64,000 bases of DNA from Sphagnum compactum (lineage: Eukaryota; Bryophyta; Sphagnopsida; Sphagnales): positions 13,955,118-14,019,117 of the forward strand of contig OZ234503.1 of the NCBI GenBank assembly GCA_965153455.1, given 5' to 3'. Within the stretch, counting starts at the first letter, position 1. Each line of letters begins with the position of its first letter. This document shows, piece by piece, positions 12,365-20,681 of this stretch. The notes below the pieces were generated by a model, which had not been told where the DNA came from, did no database searches, and saw only the letters and a list, made by a program, of their open reading frames with translations. A program made the translations under genes and the position numbers.

Positions 12365-12550
12365 GCCAGGGAATATAATTCTTTTCAATGTTGCGACATA
12401 GCCATAGTGGCAACCATTGTCAAGAGGAAACAGCCAAATTTGGCTAGACGTAGACATTTCCGAGAATCCTGTCATCTTTTGGAGACCTCCAAGAACCCAA
12501 TTTCTAAATATGGTGACTTCCATAATTTTCTCCTCAGAATGTGGTGAACT
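12365..12550 (+). repeat. dispersed repeat copy 2, with 14-bp palindrome core
   Basis: Same order of blocks as copy 1: GCGACATAGCCATAGTGGCA, GTCAAGAGGAAAC, palindrome AGCCAAATTTGGCT (12432-12445), ATCTTTTGG, TTTCTAAATATGG. Divergence from copy 1 is substantial, so both are old insertions. Confidence 0.6.
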
Positions 12551-12654
12551 AAAAGACAATTTAAAAAACCATGCAACATCTGGAGATGACAACATTGACA
12601 ACTAGCAAAGTTGTCAATGAATGATGAATATAGCCTAGAATTTTCAAGAGATTC

Positions 12655-12671
12655 CAAACCCTAAACCCTAA
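12655..12671 (-). repeat. telomere-like CCCTAAA tract
   Basis: AACCCTAAACCCTAAAACCC, just over two units of the plant telomere repeat, in intergenic DNA. Too short to be a former chromosome end; telo-box-like words of this kind are common near plant genes. Confidence 0.6.
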
Positions 12672-13889
12672 AACCCACACTTGCAAACCTGTGTTGAATT
12701 GGTCTTTGATTTTTCAAATAATCACTGGTTCCTGTCTATGTGCAATTCTTGTCTGTAAAATTTGTTGCAGTTGATTTCACCCTGATATAAGACTATGTAA
12801 AACTACTAATAAATGCCACATGAAGATACCCAGTACAAATTTTGCTGCACACAAATTGTCCACCTTGCTGCTATCTTTTACTTCAACTCTATATGCAGGG
12901 TACCCATATTTCTCAACAGATCTTCAGCCCCACTTAACAAAGCAAGCAGAACACTCATTGGACACACCAAGGCTGGTGTCCCAACCATCAAGCTCTGCTA
13001 GACTACCTCAAATTGAGCAGTGGTCAAGACACCAAGACATCTGGTTGGTGAAAGAAATTGAAACACCAGTCTTATAATGACTTTTGTGATGCAGAAGCTT
13101 ACAGGTGCTTCAGCTGGAGCTGATTTGCATAATGTTCTCTCAACACCACAGCACAAGTACAAGCAATACACATTGGCCATCACACCTGATAAGCATTTTG
13201 CACAGTATATGAGGATGCTATTGACATTTTGATTGGCTACGCCTGTTTAGAGCTAGCCAACATCATGACCAAGTCTTCGCATTGCTTCTGGATACTATTG
13301 ACATTCAGAACCAGATATCATCTATCTTCAAGGCTACTACAGCATAGGAGTCAATTGTAACAAATTGGCTCTTTGATCTTAGTAAATTTCTGCGTTTCCA
13401 GATTACTGCCAAAGAAATCTAGTAGCCCAAACTCTTGCTTCTTAAGTGTAAAATCGTATAGTACAGTTTGAAAATGATAACAATATTTATGCACAGTTTT
13501 CATTGGTAAGCTGTGTTTGTCTTGGATAAATGAACATTGCAAGTGCAATGATGTTAAAAGCTCACCTGGAATACAGCTGTCACCTCTGAACATTGAGGTT
13601 GCAGGCAACATGATGCACCTGCTGATCTTGGCATCGGTCTCCAAATCACCAAAGATGACAAAAAGGATAGTGCTCCTTCATAATGATCTATTGCCAAATT
13701 GACTGAGAAAGAGGTAAAATCAACAGATGTGCAAGAAGTACCATTTTGTGTGCTTGACTTCTTGGACAAAAACTCTTGGCAATAACTCTCATGAGTGTTG
13801 AGAAATCTCCATACTCACAATTAAGGAAACCAAGACCAGGCAAAAAGCCTCTTGGAAAGGCTGATAGTGCTTTAGTAGCAAAGGCACAA
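12672..13889. other. moderate-GC stretch downstream of NAGS, unassigned
   Basis: The base composition is closer to gene DNA than the neighbouring spacer, and short open frames occur on both strands (for example plus 12820-13077, plus 13517-13702). The translations match no family I recognise and are broken. The part nearest 13890 should include the NAGS 3' untranslated region. The rest could be a decayed gene or retrotransposon fragment. Confidence 0.3.
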
Positions 13890-16800
13890 TTATTGTGGCA
13901 GGTCGAAGGCATATGATCCATGGGAGTTGTTGTCTGCTGATGAGATGTCTGCCTCATGCACCATTTTGACATAATACTTGGATCCCCGAGCTAGATTAAT
14001 TTGCACTCTTCGCCTTTCTGGTAGCTCTTCCCAAGTACATTGTGAAAAACCCCTTCGCACAAACCTGTGTTTCACATCACCTCCTTGTTTAGATACAAAG
14101 CTGCTTGATACGTACAATCCCAAGGACTTTGGTTTAAAGAAGGCAATGGTGATTTCCACCCATCTGAATTGAGGAAGCAATTAAAACAGCCATGGCGGCA
14201 TGCAGGAGACCCCTCCAGCTGTCAACAAATCATTCTGAAAACACCTCTTGAGAGCTAGCCCAGGTTTAGGGTTTAGGGTGGCTTCCTTAACCTAATCTCC
14301 ATACACATCCAAAATGCATTGAAAGAAAAGTTGAATGCAAACTGGGCACTGACCAATCTGCTGTGCGGGTGGTGAGGAGGAAGAGTTTTCTGAGCCCCAG
14401 TTTCCTTGCCTTCCTCTCTACATAATCTGCATACAGAAATCAGACAAAGATGAACAATCCAGAAGCCTCACAAAAGTTCACAATTTGCTGACAGAGAATC
14501 AAGAAAGTTGTATCATAACAATATGAAGCTGTTATGCTCTTAAAGACAGAAGTGATACTTTCAGGCTTACAAACAATTACCAAGCAAGCTGTCCCCCTGA
14601 CCATGACCCTGGCACTCTGGGGAGACAGCAAACGCTGCCACTTCGCCACTCTCATCCTCAGCATATGGGAAAAGTGCTGCACATGCTATAATGGATCCAT
14701 CCCTTTCAACAACCGTGTATGCTTGCAACTCCTGTAACAACTGTACACTCAGACACAGCACTCAGAACTCATCTTGCTTGAGCCTGGTACGACAACAGCA
14801 AGTTGCTGACTGATCAATGGGAATAATCACAGAATTACAGATCCTTGGATTTCCACAAGCTAGTTATACCTTTAAGACCCACACCTCTTTAATTTAATTT
14901 GCCTCACAGACCAGTGCTGATATCAAGTACACTCTTCACCCAAAATTTCATCTAGTCCAAAACTAGTTGTATGGCTTTCAGCCTGAAAAGCCAAAGACCA
15001 TAAGTTTGCATGGACACAAGAAACATTTAGGAAATAGTCATCTGAGCAGGCTTTTGTGTTCACTACTAGGTTCTGTGTAAAGCAAAGTACATGCCTGCTC
15101 ACGAGGGCGATTGACTACAATGTCAAGCTCCACCAAAGGACGGAGAAGCTGTTCTATACCCCCAACATCATTGATTGTTGCATCACGTGTCCCTTCGTAC
15201 ATGTCACTGACTCCTCAAAAGAAAAAGCATTGTGAGGGAGAATGCAAGACAGAAAGTATTGGAGACAGTGCCGTTTGAGATACATAAAAATATGTGCAAC
15301 AATAAAAACCATAGAGCAAGGGAACAATACCTTGATACCATGGTTCCAATTCCATCACGTGTATATAGCTCAAGTAAAAGTGCTCCTTGGATGTTACTAT
15401 CCAAAAGATGCACCCGTCGGACACCACCCTGTGAAACATGAGCAATGAGAACAAATGCTCCTTTTTCGTTACCAGAAGGGGCCAAAACTTTGCTTTCATA
15501 TGATCTGACAGGACCACAAGAAGGGAATCAATGCACCAAGACCATCCACAGGTGCTTGAAAACAGTGCTAGAGTTGATTTGAAGAGATTTCATTTGTGCA
15601 GCTTACTCGGCACACATAGACGGCTGCAGTTAATTCTGATAAATACAGACGTCCTTGACTGAGCTGTTCTCCACCAATCGCAAAACCCTGCCTCCTCTCC
15701 CAGGCCTCAGTAGGGTTGCTGTCAGGCACACTACGACCATTTTTATATGTGCTGGTGTCATTGCAAATTTCCTCACTTCCACTAGGGATACTGTTTAACC
15801 CCTCCCTTGCAGTGATGCCACCTGCTTGTGAGAGCTGTTGCAATCCATTGTCAGCAGAGGGGATTCTCAAGCTCCTGATGTAGCCAGGTCCTGCAACAGC
15901 TCTGACATAGTCAGCTGCAGCATGATTTTGGCTGGCTTGTTGCCGGATGAGTTGGTCAGCCTCTTGAAGGGTCATGAATCGTATGACGTGTCCATTTTCA
16001 TCAACTGCTTGACCATCCAGCAAACATAGAAGTTTGTCTGCCCGCAGTGCAGTTGCACATGCTGTGGCAACTTCATACGCACTGCATTGAAGCAAAACAA
16101 ACCACGAACTGCCCATGAAACGAAGCATGAAATCAAGAGCAGTAGAAACATTGACAATTACAAGAATCAAACAGACCCTCATCTCAGAAGCTTCATTTGC
16201 AAATTTCAATGCAGGAGCCACTGACTTGCAATTGAGAACTTCTCCAGAACCAGAATAGCCCAGGTTGCTCAGCATGACAATGCAATTGTTCTCAAGTCTT
16301 TCCTTGATCCGCACCACATCAATCTTCTTCACTTCCCCTGTTGAGCCAAAGTCAATCCCATTGACTATGCCCCTTGGCTGCACCACAATGGAAAAGAACT
16401 ATATTAGCAAAGGATTTCTTGTCAGATCTCCAAATAGAAGGTTCATCATCTACAACCCATGGCAAATCTGCAACCCATTGAGCAAGTTCAACAACAAACC
16501 TTAGCAGAAACATAATTCCCACTGGCAACGCTTACTCCCACTTCGTGCCATCGTTCATTTTCTCCATGCCGCCGTAAAATTGGAATTGGAAGGCCCCGTG
16601 ACAACTTTGCCTCAATGTCCACACGGATCCTGCCTGCAGCTTCCATGGATGCCTCCAGTGATGCAGAGTCTGTGACTCGGTATGGCCCCACATACTTTGG
16701 CTCATGCCCTGCCATCTAACAATAATACTGGTAACTGCTTCTGTTCCAGACAGGAATGGCCTCCATGAAAATCGCAATGAAGGGATTTGATTGAAACTTT

Positions 16801-18209
16801 TCCAAAAAAACTGCTGTAGGGATAGAAAAAGCTTTTCACAATACTGCAAAAAAACCTTATGACATGGACCATTTTGATCTCTTGAACTGAAATAAAAAGA
16901 CTTGGATTGTATTTGATGCAAAGAGCTTCCCAGTTCAATTCAAAAGTCTCAAACCCAACCTCTAGAAGAGAGGAAAACAAAATAGTAGAGGTTCTTCAAA
17001 TAAGGAATGTGGACCAGAGAGATTCCCATTCTTTCCTGCAGCATTGAACTTTATCATTGGTGACAACTCGTTTACACTTTCTGAAGTTCAAAGTCCAAAG
17101 TTCAGATTTTACAACTGCCCCTTGCTATTATATAATTGACAAATATAGTATACTTGCAAAAGGTTTAGGGAGCAAGCTCTGCAAGGAGATCCCTGAAGGA
17201 TGGTGCTGCTCTCACCTCTTGCATGCAACAACTTATCAGTCTGAACATGTGAGCCTGGTACAATGACCAGCTTGATTCCCAAGCCATGAATGAGTGCAAC
17301 ATCCTGCAACAGATTTCATCATGGAGGAAAATGTACCCGATTCAACTTTGCTGGCCATAAGCTTCCAATAATGTCAAACAATAAAAAACTGCAACAAGCA
17401 CACTTCTGTTTTGAGACTCAGAACCTGAGATCCTCTTTGCAACCAAAATAAGCCTTGGAATCAAGTTCTCAGGTTCAAGAAAAACCATGTGATCACAATG
17501 TCAGAAGCAGCTTGATCATAGTTTGCAATGTAAGGATCTGAGGTTTGAGGCTCAGAACCTTGCATCCTCTTCGCAACCAAATCAGTCTTGGAATCAAGTT
17601 CTTGGCTTCAACAAAAACATGTGATCATGTTTTCAGAAGCAGCTTCTGCTTGATCATGGTTTGCAAAGGAAGCCTCTTGAAAATCTAGGGTACAAGATAG
17701 AAAAGTGGGATAGAATCCGGGTCTCAAGAATACAATCAAGGTCTAGGGTTTGTCTAGAAGTGTTAGGTTCAAAGCTTGCAATATACATCCGGGATTAGGG
17801 TTTAGGGCTTAGGGTCTCCAAAACCTTGACAGGAGAACAATACCTGAAGAATGCAGTCCATCATTCTGCGCTTCTCAATGACTTCGCCGGGAATCACAAG
17901 TACGAACGTGCTGCCACGATGACCTTGAATATACGGCCATGCTTCCCTGAACCAGTTCACGTAATGTGCACCTCTCTGAGCCTCCTCCCCTATCTCTAGA
18001 TTCTCATACTTTTTCTCCTTGCTCAGCTCACCACCTGTGGTGGCCCAGCAACCTCTCTTCAGCTCCCTTGAATGCAAGACCAAACCCTGCCTCTGTAAAA
18101 GACTCCACTTCCTTACATTGTGTACCTGCCATTGCCTGTAGCCAGTGCAGTTTGCGAAAATTCCAACACGAACTATCCTTGCGCAACCTTGTGAAGTCAA
18201 TGCATCCAT
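13890..18209 (-). CDS. NAGS: plastid N-acetylglutamate synthase (amino-acid N-acetyltransferase), 10 exons
   Basis: Transfers acetyl from acetyl-CoA to glutamate, the first step of arginine synthesis in plastids. Exons: 18209-17844, 17303-17216, 16708-16500, 16377-16226, 16081-15607, 15428-15331, 15206-15095, 14740-14581, 14426-14354, 14064-13890; 635 aa, all phases closing. Residues 1-80 are Arg/Ser-rich and fit a transit peptide. The amino-acid-kinase fold runs from about 83 ([78 protein letters not shown]-like [11 protein letters not shown]). The C-terminal GNAT domain (about 501-620) has the acetyl-CoA loop QGHGQGD (544-550), [17 protein letters not shown], and RINL-type [11 protein letters not shown]. 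Exon 7 ends CAG and its intron starts GCATGT, a GC-AG intron; no GT donor there keeps the frame. The start is the first ATG in frame, 3 bp after a GA microsatellite. Order and spacing match plant NAGS closely. Confidence 0.95.
14263..14279 (+). repeat. telomere-like TTTAGGG tract in NAGS intron 9
   Basis: GGTTTAGGGTTTAGGG lies inside the last NAGS intron (14065-14353). It has two units only. No function is evident. Confidence 0.55.
17411..17680. repeat. 134-bp tandem duplication in NAGS intron 1
   Basis: Two copies start at about 17411 (TTGAGACTCAGAACC) and 17545 (TTGAGGCTCAGAACC). Both contain GATCCTCTTTGCAACCAAA-like, CTTGGAATCAAGTTCT and ATGTGATCA...TCAGAAGCAGCTT words in the same order. 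The copies differ at roughly one base in six, so this is an old duplication. It sits within intron 17304-17843 and does not touch the splice sites. Confidence 0.75.
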
Positions 18210-18212
18210 CCC

Positions 18213-18234
18213 CTCTCTCTCTCTCTCTCTCTCT
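18213..18234. repeat. CT/GA microsatellite in NAGS leader
   Basis: (CT)11 on the plus strand reads (GA)11 on the NAGS transcript and ends 3 bp before its start codon. An upstream reading frame runs through it in another phase, so length changes would not affect the protein model used here. GA tracts in leaders can bind BPC/GAGA-type factors in plants; that role here is inference. Confidence 0.8.
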
Positions 18235-18622
18235 TAACAGTCCTCCAAGGGGGAAAACAAAGAACGTATCTTCTGCAGGTTGCAAACCAACCGCTTCTTC
18301 AGGTTCCAAACCTGCTACCATCTGCTGAAATCCGCATGGCAAGGTCCCGAATTTTGCGGCGCTCTGAGCCCAGCACCGTGACTGCAGCACATCTGAGATC
18401 CATTAGGGTGAGCCATGGTGAACACAACTGCGGACAAGGTCCGCGGACAACCAAATCCGCTCGAGCCTTGTACCTTCAAGAACATGGTGAGCCCATAAAC
18501 CCTAAACCCTTTCACAAACGTTAACAAAAACCTCGCCATTATTCGTTGTGTATAGGAAGGGTAGGGCCAGACCGTGTGTGTGTGGGGGGGGGGTATTTGA
18601 TTTTGTGATACCCTTCTGTTCC

Positions 18623-18719
18623 GGTTATTTAAAGCATTCAGAATCAAAGAACCGCTGGGTCTGGGTTTTCTTCAAAATCAGATTCCAAGAATCACCGGTT
18701 CTGGGTATTTCAACAACTT
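18623..18719 (+). repeat. short dispersed repeat, copy 1 (second at 29730-29820)
   Basis: It shares with 29730-29820 the ordered words CAGAATCAAAGAACC/CCGAATCAGAGAACC, then ATTCCAAGAATCACC/GATCCAAGAATCGCC, then TTTCAACAACTT/TTCCAACAACCT. Identity is moderate over about 90 bp. Both copies lie upstream of genes. Confidence 0.5.
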
Positions 18720-18796
18720 AAAAAGAAGGGTTTAGGGTTTGAAAGAGCTCAGAAAAGGCGTGGTGGTTTGTAGACGGATATTTGATGTTTTTCAAA

Positions 18797-18908
18797 AGAT
18801 TGAGAATCACGGTTATATATAATAATCGGGTACTTGATTTTTTTGATAATTACGATCCCATATCAAAACTGGTTATTTTGATCTTGTAATAACCATGATT
18901 CTCAAGCT
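18797..18908. repeat. imperfect inverted repeat, MITE-like
   Basis: ATTGAGAATCACGGTTAT at the left end is mirrored by ATAACCATGATTCTCAA at the right end, about 75 bp apart, with further partial complementarity between the inner AT-rich arms. It is followed by a direct duplication of GCTTGATACCCA. It could be a small hairpin-type MITE; flanking target-site duplications are not evident. Confidence 0.45.
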
Positions 18909-19020
18909 TGATACCCAGCTTGATACCCAGCAGTGATCTGGTGCAATTTTCTAATACTTGTCCCCACTCTGGCCCAGACACCCTTCCTTCTTTTGAGGTG
19001 CCCAGGCAGAAGGGTGGCAG

Positions 19021-19042
19021 GGTTTAGGGTTTAGGGTTTAGG
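19021..19042 (+). repeat. interstitial telomere-like repeat (TTTAGGG)3
   Basis: Three uninterrupted plant-type telomere units are preceded by AGGG. This is the longest such tract in the window. It may be a DNA-repair footprint or a telo-box cluster. Confidence 0.75.
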
Positions 19043-19160
19043 AAAATTGCAAAACAAGGAAAGGCTGATGACCCTACCCTAGCCTTCTCCATGGTAAAAA
19101 CCTGCCCTAATTTTGGAGGGGGGGTATAACCCTCATCTAGATATACCCGTTGTGTATGGA

Positions 19161-19199
19161 TTATATATATGTATATATATATATGTATATATATATATA
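19161..19199. repeat. AT-rich microsatellite
   Basis: Alternating TA with ATGTAT interruptions; low-complexity DNA only. Confidence 0.8.
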
Positions 19200-20610
19200 G
19201 CAAACTTTGATGAAGCACATATTTAAAGGTATATAAATTTTTTGTAATATATATTTTTATTCATAACCTTGAATTATTATTTTTTAAATATTCATACCTA
19301 TTATCAGATATGTTTTAATATTCAGGTTTAAGGAATACAATAAATGTGCTTTAAAACTTTAAAGTTTGTTAGTTCTACTAATTAAATGGGTGCCTTGCCA
19401 GTTTTCCTTATTTTGTTTTGTTTTCTTTTGAACAATTAGCCAATTTGATTGAGGCATCACAAGAAATAACTAAACTAAATTGAAACTTTTTTGAAAGCTT
19501 CCTTGAGAATAAATTTCAATATGTGGCGATGTTGTGGGGTCTTCTCTTTGGCTCAAGTATCTCTACAGGTGAGAATGTGAGAGCCTTGGGCAAACCAAAT
19601 GAGTCCAAATTTGGACCCGGGACCCCATCGAAAGTGACCCTAAGTGTTCATTCATACACATGTTTATCCTAAAGAAGGATGAATCAAACACTTTGATTCT
19701 TGCATTTTGCCATTGTATTTGACCTTTTAATTTTCAACATGAAGACATTTTTTTTATTAGAATTAAATTCTAAATTAAAGTTTTTATAATTTTAAAGTTT
19801 AAATTAAAAGCTTAGAATTAGAATTAAGATATCAAAATAAGGTTTAAGGTTTAGGGTTTAAAATAAAGGTCTAAAATTAGGGTTAAGAAAATAAGGTTTA
19901 GAATTAGAGTTAAGAAATAAGGTATCAATACAATATACAATTAGGATTTTTAAATCAAAATTTTAACCAAGGTTGCAAATCACAATTTAGGGTTTAAAGT
20001 TTGAATATCAAAATTGATTAACAATGAAAGGAAAATTATTCGAAATTTCATACATACACAATTCAAATATAAACAATAACCCATCGAATTCACCCTTGGC
20101 CAAAAAATTTCCCATATTACCCAATAATTCAAAATTCACTATTTAAATCAAATAAATAAGATACATACCCATTTGATCTTATACATACCCATTTTTGGAA
20201 CGTTAATATACCTTTACCCGACGGATAAAGCAATTGGAAAAAAAAAGTATATACCCTTATCTACGGATACATCAAAGAAATTATATACCCGCACAACACC
20301 GGATTCGACCCCAGAATCAGCTGCCAACAAAACCCAAATTCTTGACCACAGTGGTGCCGCATACCAAATTACACAAGAGTTCCTCAGCGTGAGCCACAAG
20401 ACACGCAGCGATGTCGTCGTGGTGCTTCCGGAGAGTTTTGGATTCGATCTCTGTTGTATCGGACAACAGAGGAGTAAATCCGGAAGGAAGAATACGACAC
20501 TGCGATCGTCACGTAGAGACAAACATTGTGATTGACATGTAAAGAAAGAGATAGAAACAGTAGTGTGACTGTTGTGTAGAGACAGAGTGGGATTGTTTTA
20601 TGTAGACACA

Positions 20611-20637
20611 GAAGAGAGAGAGAGAGAGAGTGAGAGA
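20611..20637 (+). repeat. GA microsatellite upstream of ERCC1
   Basis: AGAAGAGAGAGAGAGAGAG and the following TGAGAGAG end 45 bp before the ERCC1 start, so this probably lies in its leader. Same type as the tract in the NAGS leader. Confidence 0.75.
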
Positions 20638-20681
20638 GACGGTTGGAGTGTTGTTATGTAGTTTTGTGGAATCAGAAGGGG

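Larger units (their letters stand above)
18235..20610. other. NAGS-ERCC1 intergenic region
   Basis: Divergent spacer between NAGS (-) and ERCC1 (+). It holds a telo-box pair AAACCCTAAACCC near 18497-18509, the telomere-like tract at 19021, an AT microsatellite, a hairpin-like inverted repeat and a dispersed short repeat, listed separately. Positions 19200-20160 are AT-rich with more scattered GGTTTAGGG words (about 19842-19915). No protein or RNA gene was recognised. The two promoters must lie near 18.2-18.6 kb and 20.2-20.65 kb. Confidence 0.45.

Noticed and set aside
18028-18390. Alternative NAGS first exon starting farther upstream through the GA tract
   Set aside because: That frame ends before the conserved [11 protein letters not shown] region. 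Joining it would need an unsupported splice, while the ATG at 18209 gives a continuous transit peptide and domain.
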